64,000 nucleotides of DNA from Robertmurraya_A mangrovi (GCF_034427655.1 NZ_JAXOFX010000021.1:1-64000); one strand, 5' to 3'; counted from the stretch's first letter, positions 24,085-33,758 are shown. Numbers and translations are program-made. Notes: a model not told the origin generated them from the sequence alone.

Positions 24085-25284
24085 TTAGTAATAATCCCCT
24101 TCCCAAGTTAGTTCAGATTGAATGTCTTTGTAGCTTGATAACATACTATGCACAGCATCTAAAAAAGAAAATAGCTCATTAAAGCAAGTAGAAATATTCT
24201 CTACATCAAATTTCTTAGAGTTCATAAAGTGTAAATTAAGTGAAGTATCAATGGGATATCTAAATTTATCAGAAGTTTGATCTAAGTTATGTAATTGATT
24301 TATATAAATTTCAACAATTTCAATAGTTTTATCATCATCTGGAGCATTTGAGTATAACATGATGTCTTCTCTTATCAAATTCCAGATACCCAAAACGCTA
24401 TGTTTTTTTCTCTTTATTTTTTTAAATGCTATGCTTTGCTCATAGCGACAATCCTCAATTAAAATTCTTTTTAAGGCCAATTCTATGGCATTTCTATACA
24501 TGTAACACATAGGTAGAAATAAATGACCATTGTCATCAGTCTCCATTATAAGCTTGCATATGTAATCCGCACTTTCCATATAACCTTCAATATAAGGATA
24601 AAAATTATAATTTCTGTGATAAAAATTCCAGCCAATGACACTTTGTTCATTATAACTTCCCCCTTCAATTAGTAAACTAGGATCACAGGTTAAATCACAA
24701 TGGATATCTTGTTTATTTCTTAAACTTTCAAGTATATTAAAAGCATTTATCATATTTGTTCCCAAAGCTCTTAGATTAACATGTGTCTGGCTGGAAAAAA
24801 ATATCTCCATCTTTTGATTAAATGGATACCTAAACATATCCGATTGCTCATCTATATAAGAGATATTTGATAAAAATGCACTTAACCATAAAAACTGTTC
24901 CTCTGTTAATTGATAGCTATCCTCTTTAACTAATGCATTAACCTCAAAAAAACTATCTTTCAAATTATGTCTTACTCTACTGATAAAATTTTTTCTAGAT
25001 GCATCTAATTTTATGTATTTAAAAGCAATCGACTTTATCATTAACTCTAGCCCTTGTCTATATAAATAAACGATTGAAAAGAACCAAAAATCCTTTTTTC
25101 GGTTTTCTCTAGCGTGAAGAACATGACTTATTAATTTATTTGCTGCTTCCATGAAGGACAATGACAATAAATAAAATTCTGTAGGTATATCTCCGGTATG
25201 TTTAACAGTTATCATTTTTGAATGAATATCGCCTAAATATTCAAAGTTTGCTGTATCTCTTGGCCAATGTATTTCGAAATTCAA
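24085..25284 (-). CDS. unknown protein with internally duplicated HEPN-like module
   Basis: A protein of about 400 residues with no family I recognise. It is made of two similar halves: residues about 48-190 and 238-384 each hold a Y-R-x3-E-L-x3-K-x-I helix, then a K/R-H, then (I/L)D-x2-SD-x-FRYP (FRYP at 154 and 344), then a hydrophobic closing helix. The R-x3-E and helix pattern are reminiscent of HEPN or AbiU2/DUF4145-like folds, but no R-x4-H catalytic motif is clear. It is the third gene on the minus strand after the MqsR-type toxin and its antitoxin (45-base gap), so it may be part of that locus. Start: TTG at 25284 with GGAAGGTG six bases upstream is best; GTG at 25293 is the longer alternative. 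Confidence 0.55.
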   Translation of the reverse strand: MNFEIHWPRDTANFEYLGDIHSKMITVKHTGDIPTEFYLLSLSFMEAANKLISHVLHARENRKKDFWFFSIVYLYRQGLELMIKSIAFKYIKLDASRKNFISRVRHNLKDSFFEVNALVKEDSYQLTEEQFLWLSAFLSNISYIDEQSDMFRYPFNQKMEIFFSSQTHVNLRALGTNMINAFNILESLRNKQDIHCDLTCDPSLLIEGGSYNEQSVIGWNFYHRNYNFYPYIEGYMESADYICKLIMETDDNGHLFLPMCYMYRNAIELALKRILIEDCRYEQSIAFKKIKRKKHSVLGIWNLIREDIMLYSNAPDDDKTIEIVEIYINQLHNLDQTSDKFRYPIDTSLNLHFMNSKKFDVENISTCFNELFSFLDAVHSMLSSYKDIQSELTWEGDYY

Positions 25285-25338
25285 CTCATTCACCTTCCAT
25301 TTTTACAAAATAAAAAGGAGGAATTCTTCCCCCTTAAT

Positions 25339-26319
25339 TTAATGAACCGATCTTTTTGGATTTAGGTCATGTGCAAAGTTGTAACTAATAAATGCTTTTT
25401 GGGGAGTCTCTAGCCAGCACCTTTCCATATGAGAAAAGTCACTAATTTTACGAGCATTAGTTTTCTTGAACTTTTGGTAAACAAATTCTAATATATCTAA
25501 TTCTTCATTTGTTAATGAGTAATTTGCTTCCTTAATTCCTCGAACATAATTTCCATACTCATCTTCTACTAACTCGATAATTGGTATTGACTCAAATATA
25601 GTATTAAATCTTTCAGGCACGGGTCCAAAGCTTTCTCTAACATATCTTATTCCAGTAATAGAAATGTTATTTTTCTTGTAAAAGTAATAATCACTATAAA
25701 AGAGAAGTTTATTTAGTTTTGTTAAATAGGGCCTTTCCTTAGTTGCAAAGAAGTGAACCACTTGTGATACTTTATCCAAACTAAAGTTTTTATACCCATG
25801 ATAGACATCAGGTTTTGCTTGAAACACTTTTCTAATATCTTTTATGACTTGTTCTTCTTGTTTAAATTCTTCTAGTAATTCTTCTAAATCTTTTAGTGTT
25901 TCCGAATTGAGCTTATGGCCATTAACTTGTATTAACTCTAAAATTTTATTTGGTGAATCACTTTCGGAAATCATTTGATTTTGTGCTACTGTTGGTAGAG
26001 AACCTCTCTCATATCTAGATATGGTGATTTCCCCAAATCCAAGCAATCTAGAGAAATCTCTTTGTGATAAGTTATATCTTAATCGTATTCTTCTAATTTC
26101 ATCAGGTGCTAGAAGTCCGTGCAAGCTTCTATATTGGTTAAATGCTTGGTTTTGATTGCTAACATCGTACTCAGGATGAAACAATTCAAAGCCACAAGAC
26201 GTACACTCAGCAACAGTTCCAGGTAATTCAATATTTTCACCTCTAACTGGATAGATAAGTGTCTTGTTAACAGTAATATAATCTTGTTCGCAATTACATT
26301 GATGGCAGAACAAACCCAT
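25339..26319 (-). CDS. antitoxin with Zn-ribbon, Xre HTH and Panacea (DUF4065) domain
   Basis: A 326-residue three-domain antitoxin. An N-terminal zinc ribbon is seen in C5/C8 (CHQC) and C39/C42 (CTSC), as in MqsA. An Xre-type helix-turn-helix lies at about 75-110 (LRLRYNLSQRDFSRLLGFGEITISRYERGSLP, cited as a domain). The Panacea/SocA-like domain covers about 181-300 (KLNKLLFYSDYYFY; SFGPVPERF). It should neutralise the adjacent MqsR-type toxin and repress the operon. The start at 26319 is set by AGGAGG; an earlier TTG would crowd it. The toxin ends 40 bases before this start, on the same strand. Confidence 0.85.
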   Translation of the reverse strand: MGLFCHQCNCEQDYITVNKTLIYPVRGENIELPGTVAECTSCGFELFHPEYDVSNQNQAFNQYRSLHGLLAPDEIRRIRLRYNLSQRDFSRLLGFGEITISRYERGSLPTVAQNQMISESDSPNKILELIQVNGHKLNSETLKDLEELLEEFKQEEQVIKDIRKVFQAKPDVYHGYKNFSLDKVSQVVHFFATKERPYLTKLNKLLFYSDYYFYKKNNISITGIRYVRESFGPVPERFNTIFESIPIIELVEDEYGNYVRGIKEANYSLTNEELDILEFVYQKFKKTNARKISDFSHMERCWLETPQKAFISYNFAHDLNPKRSVH

Positions 26320-26358
26320 ATCCGCCAACCTCCTATTTATATTAAGTTTTTTATTGTG

Positions 26359-26712
26359 TTACCTATAAGCATAAGTAATTGGGCGTTCGGCATAGTGAAA
26401 AGAAAGCATCAAAAGATCGTCTCTATTATTTCGAAACTTTAGCTTAATATATATATCTTGTGGTACTTCTTCAAAACCAAATTCCCATACTACTTCAGAA
26501 GGATTTTTGTGATCGGCTGAAGGTCCTCGGTAATAATTCATATATGTAATTTCATTAACTAACTCAAAAGCATCTTGGTAACTAATCCCCATGTTACTCA
26601 ATGTATACTTTTCTTCTGGTCCAAGAATAAAATCTACCTTTTTGTGGAAAATATAAGACTTACACTTATCGAGAAAAGAAGTTATTTCTTCTTTTGAGGC
26701 GGTAGCATACAA
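26359..26712 (-). CDS. MqsR-family type II toxin
   Basis: Likely a small RelE-fold mRNA interferase of 117 residues. The family features are the late strand QDIYIKLKFRNNRDDLLMLSFHYAERP, with the IYIKL and LSFHxAERP blocks typical of Firmicute MqsR-family toxins, and the middle YRGPSADHKN...WEFGFEE region. The start is TTG with AGGGGAG seven bases upstream. It is the first gene of a toxin-antitoxin operon; toxin-first order is usual for MqsRA. It sits divergent to tnsA, next to the transposition genes, a place often used for addiction modules that keep the element. Confidence 0.78.
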   Translation of the reverse strand: MYATASKEEITSFLDKCKSYIFHKKVDFILGPEEKYTLSNMGISYQDAFELVNEITYMNYYRGPSADHKNPSEVVWEFGFEEVPQDIYIKLKFRNNRDDLLMLSFHYAERPITYAYR

Positions 26713-26733
26713 CTGAATTCTCCCCTTTTAATA

Positions 26734-26784
26734 CACTTATAAAATTATTATAAATTATCATAAGTGGAGTTATCAATTGATAAC
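26734..26784. promoter_or_regulatory. two palindromes between the toxin operon and tnsA
   Basis: GTTATCAATTGATAAC (26769-26784) is a perfect 16-base palindrome. A second inverted repeat CACTTAT...ATAAGTG spans 26734-26766. Both lie in the divergent promoter region of the MqsR-type operon and tnsA, so the HTH antitoxin may control one or both sides. Confidence 0.55.
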
Positions 26785-26860
26785 GTGATTAGGTTATAAT
26801 ATTAATAAATACAATATTCGACATATTTTTTATAAATACGATTTTATGTGGGTGAATACA

Positions 26861-27706
26861 TTGGTTAAATCTAAATATTCTTGGACTGAAGAGAAAATTG
26901 AAAGATATATAAAAGAAGGAAGAGGAACAGGAGAACTTAGTGAATACAAACCTTGGCTTACCATTCAAGATGTTCCTAGTAAAGGGAAAGTGAGAAGGGT
27001 TAAAGGATGGAAGACTAAAAGAAATCACCATCTTCTATCTAAGTTGGAAAGAAATTTTTTTTATATCTGTGAATGGAGCGATCATATTATTGATACTAGA
27101 GAGCAGTTCCCTCTTGATAGAATAGAAACATTAAGAATAGCCAATGAAATTGGTGTTAGGCATCCCTTTGATAAGGATACAGAAACTCCTATCGTTATGA
27201 CTACTGATTTCTTATTAACAATAAGACAAAATGGGAATTTAACCTATCTTGCAAGGACGATAAAGCCTTCAGAATATCTTGAAGATCCACGAGTTATAGA
27301 AAAATTTGAAATTGAACTAAGATATTGGACAGAAAGAAAAGTGGATTGGAAAATTGTTACAGAAGCAGATTTATCCGACGTGTTTTTTAGGAACATGGAA
27401 GCTATCCGTGATTCTTATTTTCTTACTGATGAAGAAGATGTAACACTTTTAAATACATACTTTAATTTCCTTCAATTTTCTACTAAGAAAGTACCTTGGA
27501 AAAGTCTTCTTGAATGTAGTGAAGAATTTGATAGAGAATATAATCTCGATTCTGGCACTGCTATTGCTTTTACCCGGCATTTAATTGCTAGTAAGAAACT
27601 AATTATAGATATAATGAAGAAGATAGACTTCAGGAGGACTAAATTAGAAGAGATAACTCTTTGTGGTAATAAGGTGGACGATGTTTATGAATACTTTATC
27701 AGTTAA
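26861..27706 (+). CDS. tnsA: transposase endonuclease subunit TnsA
   Basis: Cuts the 5' ends of the transposon, allowing cut-and-paste movement with TnsB. TTG at 26861 is the likely start since GGGTG lies about seven bases upstream; ATG at 26846 has no such site. The length is 281 residues. The restriction-enzyme-like catalytic core is visible: E63 in LSKLERNFF, D116 in TTDFLLTI and K135 in ARTIKPS; the Tn7 Gln of Q-V-K is Thr here. A helical C-terminal domain that would bind TnsC follows. It overlaps tnsB by about 20 bases, as first gene of tnsA-tnsB-tnsC-tnsD. Confidence 0.92.
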   Translation: MVKSKYSWTEEKIERYIKEGRGTGELSEYKPWLTIQDVPSKGKVRRVKGWKTKRNHHLLSKLERNFFYICEWSDHIIDTREQFPLDRIETLRIANEIGVRHPFDKDTETPIVMTTDFLLTIRQNGNLTYLARTIKPSEYLEDPRVIEKFEIELRYWTERKVDWKIVTEADLSDVFFRNMEAIRDSYFLTDEEDVTLLNTYFNFLQFSTKKVPWKSLLECSEEFDREYNLDSGTAIAFTRHLIASKKLIIDIMKKIDFRRTKLEEITLCGNKVDDVYEYFIS

Positions 27707-29834
27707 TCAAATTTTATTTGATGTAGACTCTGAAAAGAAATTTAGAATCTTATGGATAGACGAAAACTATATCTTGTCATATGTAATAGATATAGAAGAT
27801 CGATTAGCCACCCCTTATATTATTAGAATAAGCGAATTAAATGAAAAAATTCATCATGGGGAAATGGTTTTGAGATTGGAAGAAATGGATATTTTCATTG
27901 ATAGAAAACCAACGCAAATAGACATTGAATATAGAGATAAGTCATGGCAAATCATCAAAGATATTGTCAAGTTGGAACCTGATATTTATGAAAAATCTAA
28001 AAGGAAAAAATTGATTGATTCCGAGGTAATTTTAAAGAAGAAGGTTAACTCACATAATACTGTATACAAGTTGTTAAGGAAATACTGGCAAAGAGGAAAA
28101 GTAAAAGATAGTCTCTATCCTAACTATTATAATAGTGGTCATGGAGGTTCGCCAGTGACGTATAAGAAAAAACCAGGGCGTTCTAAAAATAATGGTAAAG
28201 GTGGAATCATTATAGGTGAAAAAGAGAAAAACATTTTTGCAAAAGTTGTAAATAAATATTATCTTACAAAAGAAAAGCAATCCCTATCTCATGCTTATAA
28301 AATGATGATAAAAGAGTACTATCATCAGTCTACATATTATAAAGATGGAAATAAACAATATATAATTGAGCCAGTCGAAAGAAAGCCTACCTTAAGACAG
28401 TTTAGCTATTGGTTTAAAAAGGAATATACGGGGGACTCTGTAATAAAAGCAAGAGAAGGTGAACATATATATGAAAAAGATTATAGACAGGTTCTAGGTT
28501 CATCAGCTTATGATACATTTGGACCTGGTTCTGTTTATCAAGTGGATGCAACAATTGCCAATGTATATATTATTAGCAGATTAAATCGGAATTGGTCAAT
28601 CGGTAGGCCAGTAGTATATTTTGTGGTAGATGTTTTTAGTAGATTAATTACAGGCATGTATATCGGTATTGAAAACGTTTCATGGAAGGCTATGTCCTCT
28701 GCATTAGCAAATGCACATATGGATAAAGTTGAATATTGTAAAAAATATGGAATAAATATTACCCTTGACCAATGGCCTGCATGTCATTCCCCTACGGCTA
28801 TTGTTGGTGATAGAGGTGAACTAATCAGCAAATTTGCGGATAAATTAACAAATGGACTTGGAATTGAAATTGAGAATCTCCCTCCTTATAGACCAGATTG
28901 GAAAGGTATTGTTGAGAAATTGTTTGATACATCTCAAGAAAAAATAAAGCCATTCTTACCAGGATATGTTCATTCAAATTACGGTGAAAGAGGTTCTAGT
29001 GACTATAGGTTAGATGCTGCCATAACTATCGATGAGTATACAAAAATTTTAATTTATTTTGTTAATTATTATAACCAGAATTTTTATATAAAAGATTATG
29101 TAAGGGATTCAGATATGATTGAAGATGAAGTAGAACCCATTCCAATTAAATTATGGGAATGGGGTGTACGTAGAAAATCAGGAAAATTAAGAAGTCCTAA
29201 AATGAAAATGGTTAACTTTTATCTCTTACCTACTGGCGAAGCAACCGTTACTGATAAAGGAATTAAGTATAAAAGGATGCTATATAATTGTGAAACTGCT
29301 ATGAAACAATCATGGTATTCTAAGGCACGACAAAGAGGAACCTGGAAAGTAAGCATATCTTTTGATCCAAGGAATATGGATATTGTTTACCTCCATACAA
29401 ATGATAAAGAGTTATACGAAGAATGTAACTTGCTAGAACATCAAGAAGTTTATCAGGGTAAAACATTGGAAGAGATTGAACAGTTAATTGAACATGAGAC
29501 AAATGAGTATATTGATTTTCAGGATGTTCAACTGGAGAATGAAATCAATCTTTTTTCAAATATTGAGAGCATAGTTGAAAAAGCTCTCGAGGATAAAAAG
29601 GAAACTTTTGATGCAACAATTTCAAAAACCAAAAGAGTAAGCAATATTAAACAATATAGAAACGAGGAACTTGAAGAAAGAAGAAAAGAAGAATCATTGG
29701 TACAACCATTTCCATATACTTCGGAAGATGAAGATAAAATATCAAAATCAGAACAACCTGTAAAAAATGAAAATAGAGTATCAATATTAGACCTATATAA
29801 AAAGAAAAGACAAAGGAACCTTGATGATGAATAA
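27687..29834 (+). CDS. tnsB: DDE transposase subunit TnsB
   Basis: Recognises the 20-base end repeats and joins the 3' ends to the target. The 715-residue length is close to Tn7 TnsB (702). The RNase-H-like core has D287 (YQVDATIAN), D375 (VGDRGELI) and E410 (GIVEKLFD), i.e. a D-x87-D-x34-E arrangement. The N-terminal DNA-binding helices and a Mu-type beta-barrel after the core complete the fold. A charged C-terminal tail (from about residue 600) should contact TnsC. The start at 27687 follows AAGGTGG; an ATG at 27681 is too close to it. The stop overlaps the tnsC start. Confidence 0.95.
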   Translation: MNTLSVNQILFDVDSEKKFRILWIDENYILSYVIDIEDRLATPYIIRISELNEKIHHGEMVLRLEEMDIFIDRKPTQIDIEYRDKSWQIIKDIVKLEPDIYEKSKRKKLIDSEVILKKKVNSHNTVYKLLRKYWQRGKVKDSLYPNYYNSGHGGSPVTYKKKPGRSKNNGKGGIIIGEKEKNIFAKVVNKYYLTKEKQSLSHAYKMMIKEYYHQSTYYKDGNKQYIIEPVERKPTLRQFSYWFKKEYTGDSVIKAREGEHIYEKDYRQVLGSSAYDTFGPGSVYQVDATIANVYIISRLNRNWSIGRPVVYFVVDVFSRLITGMYIGIENVSWKAMSSALANAHMDKVEYCKKYGINITLDQWPACHSPTAIVGDRGELISKFADKLTNGLGIEIENLPPYRPDWKGIVEKLFDTSQEKIKPFLPGYVHSNYGERGSSDYRLDAAITIDEYTKILIYFVNYYNQNFYIKDYVRDSDMIEDEVEPIPIKLWEWGVRRKSGKLRSPKMKMVNFYLLPTGEATVTDKGIKYKRMLYNCETAMKQSWYSKARQRGTWKVSISFDPRNMDIVYLHTNDKELYEECNLLEHQEVYQGKTLEEIEQLIEHETNEYIDFQDVQLENEINLFSNIESIVEKALEDKKETFDATISKTKRVSNIKQYRNEELEERRKEESLVQPFPYTSEDEDKISKSEQPVKNENRVSILDLYKKKRQRNLDDE

Positions 29835-31458
29835 AGAGGTCTTAAAGCTTGAAAATAATGAGTTTGTTACAATAGCTAATTATAAGGAACAAGAACTTGA
29901 AGACTATAAAGGAAATCCACTTATTGAAGCTTTACCTGATATCTTAACCGTTGAGGATGCATTTGAACAAATGAGTTATTTGCCCCCCTTTCATCCTAGA
30001 GAGAGAAATTTATCTTCACATTTAAGGTATCATGCGTTACTAAGATTATTAAGGTTTTATCAACCAATTGAAAAGCCAATCCAGCTAGAGGCTAAATTTT
30101 CTAGATTTATTCGTAATGGTTATGTTAATAGAAATCCTACAGGTAAACATCATGTGCAAGTACTAAACGAATTACATAGAAGATTAGTTAGTAAGGAAGA
30201 TTTAGGATTACCACCTGACATACGAAGCACAGCATCAAGTTTTTCCCTTATAGGTTTCCCTGGTATGGGAAAATCGTCAGCAATAGAAAGAGTTTTGTCT
30301 TTATATCCAAAAGTAATCGTGCATCAATTTCCAATTAACATCATGCAAATTGTTTGGTTAAAGTTAAATTCTCCGCATGATGGTTCCCCGAAGACTTTAT
30401 GTATAAATTTTTTTTCTAAAATAGATGAAATGTTAGGTACCGATTATCAAAGTAAATTTGGGGACAGAAGAAACTCAGTGAGTTCTATGGTAATAAGAGT
30501 AGGACAGGTAGCCAGACGTCACTGTTTGGGGACTTTAATAATTGATGAAACTCAACACTTATTAGCAGCAAAAAAAGAAGTAATAGAAAGTATGATGAAT
30601 TTTCTAGTAACTTTAATAAATGAAATTGGAATTCCTGTAATGTTAATTGGAACCATGAAATCACAGGAATTACTTCAAAGAGATTTTAGACAGGCTAGAA
30701 GAAGTAGTGGACAAGGAGATATGGTATGGGAGCAAATGAAAAATGATGATAACTGGGAAGTACTTATCTCTAGTATGTGGGAATATCAATGGATTAAAGA
30801 TCCATCTCCTTTAAACCGAGAATGGTTAGATTGTTTCTATGAAGAAAGTCAAGGAATAGTAGACGTTGCAGTAAAATTATTCATATTGGCACAATCACAT
30901 GCAATTGAAACAGGAGAAGAAAAAATTTCCCCTTCTGTTATAAAAAAAGTATCTAAAGAACATTTAAAAATGATTCAACCTATGTTAGAGGCTTTGAAAA
31001 ATGGGAAAAGTTCTGAAATTAGTAAATATGAAGATATTAAACCTTTTGATATTGAGGATTTCATAACAAATCGAATACCCATAGTGAATCTACGAGAAAA
31101 ATTAATAGCAGAGAAAGAAAAAATTGCTGAAAAGAGAAATAAAAGGGACATTCCAATACTTGAAAAAGTAATAATAAATTTAATTAATCTGGATGTTAGT
31201 GAGAAATTAGCAGAAAGTACTGCAAAAAGAGTGATTAAAGAAAATCCTAACATCGAAGCAAGGGACGCAGTTAAGATGTCTCTTGTTCTTATTGATGAGG
31301 ATATGGAGAATAGTAAAAGGACTAAAAATACTAACAAAAATACCACTAAGAATACTTTATTTTTAATTGTCAATAATGGAAGGAAAGAAAAGAAATCAGC
31401 ATACGAGTCGCTTCAAGAAGCTGGTATTATTTCTAACCCCTACTCAGAATTATTGTAG
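29824..31458 (+). CDS. tnsC: AAA+ ATPase transposition regulator TnsC
   Basis: ATP-dependent adaptor between target-binding TnsD/TniQ and the TnsAB transposase; it also underlies target immunity. The protein has 544 residues. Walker A is GFPGMGKSS (from residue 144), Walker B is LIIDETQHL (D241, E242) and sensor-type residues follow in MLIGTMKSQ. The N-terminal segment is expected to bind TnsD and the C-terminal helices TnsA/TnsB. It overlaps tnsB by 11 bases and ends 18 bases before tnsD. Confidence 0.94.
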   Translation: MMNKEVLKLENNEFVTIANYKEQELEDYKGNPLIEALPDILTVEDAFEQMSYLPPFHPRERNLSSHLRYHALLRLLRFYQPIEKPIQLEAKFSRFIRNGYVNRNPTGKHHVQVLNELHRRLVSKEDLGLPPDIRSTASSFSLIGFPGMGKSSAIERVLSLYPKVIVHQFPINIMQIVWLKLNSPHDGSPKTLCINFFSKIDEMLGTDYQSKFGDRRNSVSSMVIRVGQVARRHCLGTLIIDETQHLLAAKKEVIESMMNFLVTLINEIGIPVMLIGTMKSQELLQRDFRQARRSSGQGDMVWEQMKNDDNWEVLISSMWEYQWIKDPSPLNREWLDCFYEESQGIVDVAVKLFILAQSHAIETGEEKISPSVIKKVSKEHLKMIQPMLEALKNGKSSEISKYEDIKPFDIEDFITNRIPIVNLREKLIAEKEKIAEKRNKRDIPILEKVIINLINLDVSEKLAESTAKRVIKENPNIEARDAVKMSLVLIDEDMENSKRTKNTNKNTTKNTLFLIVNNGRKEKKSAYESLQEAGIISNPYSELL

Positions 31459-31476
31459 AATGGATGATGTATTCTA

Positions 31477-33219
31477 ATGTTATCGAATTTTCCTACTCCT
31501 TATCCAGACGAGTTACTATATAGTGTATTTGCAAGATACTATATCCAGAGTGGAAATAGTTCATATAAAACAGCACTAAAGGAGCTTTATGGATACGAAA
31601 AAATATATATTGCACCGGATTTCCCTAGTAACTTGAGTTGCATATTTAAAAGATTGGAAAACTTCGGCACGGTCAACCATGAAGACATTATTAGAGAGCA
31701 TACACCCTTTTTATACTTTACTAGTTTTTTACATAAAAGAATTAAAAAGACTATATATGAAGGTCTTTTTATACCAGCACCAAAAATGAACGGTATACAT
31801 TACTCAAGTGGTCAAGTTCCCAGTACCGTTAAAGAATCAAAGTATTTTAAATTTTGTACTGAATGCCTAAAAGAGGATATCCTTCAGTATGGGGAAACAT
31901 ATTGGAGGATGTCTTTTCAATTACCTTCTGTTCTATTTTGTCCTCAACATCAAAGGTCCCTTTATTATAGTTCTGTAATTTTCAGGCAAAAAAAATTGAT
32001 ACTTGTCCCTGCAACAGAATTGAACTGTTTTATCGATGAATCTACCCAATGTGTGGATGGAAGTCTTAGCATAAATGAAGAAGAATTATTCATAACAATT
32101 GCAAGAGAAAGTATCAAACTTTCAAAAACAAACTTTGATATTGATTTCGAAAAGCTTAGAAAGTTGTATAAAAGGATGTTAAGGGCTAAAGGATTTATTA
32201 CATCTAGCCAAAGAGTTAGACAAAGTAGACTCAGACAAAATTTTATTGATTTTTTTGGAGCTAGGGTTCTAAACTTATTACAATCCTACCCTTCGGACAA
32301 AGAACATTGCTGGTTAAAAGTTATTACTAGAAAGAAAATCAGTATCCTTCATCCGATAAGACATCTTCTAATGATGCATTATTTAGGTATATCCGTTGAT
32401 TCCTTAAATTTTGGAGCAGAATCACACCCGTTTGAATATGCACCTTACCCTTGTCTAAATATTGCCGCAAAACATTATAAACAGCGAGTTATTACGGACA
32501 TTGATATAAAAAGATGTACAGAAACAGGAAATCCCATAGGAGTGTTTCGTTGTTCTTGTGGTTTTATTTATACAAGACTTGGTCCTGATAATGATGAAGG
32601 TAGTATGTATCTTTACAGAAGTGTTAAAGAGTACGGTGAAGAGTGGATTAATAAAGTCATTGAGTATGTTGATGTAAGTAAACATAGTTTCAGAGCAACT
32701 GCCAAATTACTAAATGTAGACACTAATACAGTTATTAAGAATTACAAGTTAGAAAAAGGCCTTCTAACCACAAAGGAAAAAGATAATAGCCATAATGATA
32801 AAAACACACAGTCTTACCGTAATTCTTGGTTAGAACTTATAAAAGATAACCCTGAAGCTATCAGTAAAGAGCTTAGGAAATTAAATTCTGCACTATACAT
32901 GAAATTATACAGGAATGATAAAGATTGGTTGGCTCGTAACTCCCCTAAACTTAAAATACAGAAAACTGAAAAAATTATTTATAGAGTTGACTGGAAAACC
33001 AGAGATGAACAAATATTACTCAAGATAAAGAACTATCTATTAATTGAGAGAAAATACAAATTAAAAACCAACCGTAGATCTAAAAAAAGCGTGGGTTTAG
33101 GTATAGGCTGCTTATCCTTAATTGAAAAACATCTTAATAAAATGCCGTTAACAAAACTATTTTTGCAATCTATAGTTGAAGAAAAGTGGGAACATAGAGA
33201 GAATTTGAAATTGAGGTAA
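31477..33219 (+). CDS. tnsD: TnsD/TniQ-family target-selection protein (second copy)
   Basis: A 580-residue target-site binder in the tnsABCD operon. It starts MLSNFPTPYPDELLYSVFARYY, very like the first copy at 10.9 kb, and has the same zinc block CTECLKEDILQYGETYWRMSFQ...CPQH and a later Cys cluster (CTETGNPIGVFRCSCGF). A helix-turn-helix (SFRATAKLLNVDTNTVIKNY) follows. Identity outside the motifs is low between the two copies, so they probably read different targets. Which one recognises the present site cannot be told from sequence alone. No tnsE follows. Confidence 0.9.
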   Translation: MLSNFPTPYPDELLYSVFARYYIQSGNSSYKTALKELYGYEKIYIAPDFPSNLSCIFKRLENFGTVNHEDIIREHTPFLYFTSFLHKRIKKTIYEGLFIPAPKMNGIHYSSGQVPSTVKESKYFKFCTECLKEDILQYGETYWRMSFQLPSVLFCPQHQRSLYYSSVIFRQKKLILVPATELNCFIDESTQCVDGSLSINEEELFITIARESIKLSKTNFDIDFEKLRKLYKRMLRAKGFITSSQRVRQSRLRQNFIDFFGARVLNLLQSYPSDKEHCWLKVITRKKISILHPIRHLLMMHYLGISVDSLNFGAESHPFEYAPYPCLNIAAKHYKQRVITDIDIKRCTETGNPIGVFRCSCGFIYTRLGPDNDEGSMYLYRSVKEYGEEWINKVIEYVDVSKHSFRATAKLLNVDTNTVIKNYKLEKGLLTTKEKDNSHNDKNTQSYRNSWLELIKDNPEAISKELRKLNSALYMKLYRNDKDWLARNSPKLKIQKTEKIIYRVDWKTRDEQILLKIKNYLLIERKYKLKTNRRSKKSVGLGIGCLSLIEKHLNKMPLTKLFLQSIVEEKWEHRENLKLR

Positions 33220-33758
33220 TTTGAAAGATGATTTATTATTTATCACGAAATTATGAGGATGGACTGTTTACAGTCTTATTGAAGGAAATCATAACATGAG
33301 TCCAAATACTAATAAAGAGTTTACTTATCCAGAGCTTCTTGATTGTTAATATTACAAAACTACAGGTGTTGGTACAATAAATGTGTTATTATTTCTGTTT
33401 TCATAAAATTCCCATTTAATTTTCTTTTGCTCGATCTCTCTAAACTCATAATGTAAATGCTTTTATAAATAAGTTAGCCTCTATTAATTGAATCATTCGA
33501 TATTCCCCTTTTTTAATTTAAAAATGATTTAACTATAGGTTTATAAAATACATAGGTTTTTTAAAATAGTACAGCCTACTAGAAGTTAATATAAATCAAA
33601 TTCTAGTAGGCTGTATGTGTTCTCCATGTTTTATATAAGTAACAATAGATAACATTAAAATCGCATAGCTTGTTATTATTCCGATCTTTACAAGCTCAAT
33701 ATATGTATAGTGAAAGATTGCCGTACCAAAAAATTATCTTTACTCCACAATTCGATGC
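33220..33758. other. non-coding stretch before the distal transposon end
   Basis: About 540 bases without a convincing gene; only very short frames occur. It contains a perfect 15-base inverted repeat TACAGCCTACTAGAA/TTCTAGTAGGCTGTA at 33570-33584 and 33601-33615, which could form a terminator-like hairpin. The rest is AT-rich. Confidence 0.5.
33570..33615. terminator. 15-base inverted repeat near the distal end
   Basis: Perfect arms with a 16-base loop. T-runs lie just to its left (on the minus strand, downstream), so it could stop transcription entering from the mcp side. It may also be a protein site or insulator. Confidence 0.5.

Noticed and set aside
30975..31373. 132-codon hydrophobic minus-strand frame in tnsC
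   Set aside because: The hydrophobic, Leu/Phe-rich composition comes from antisense Lys/Asn codons; there is no start signal.
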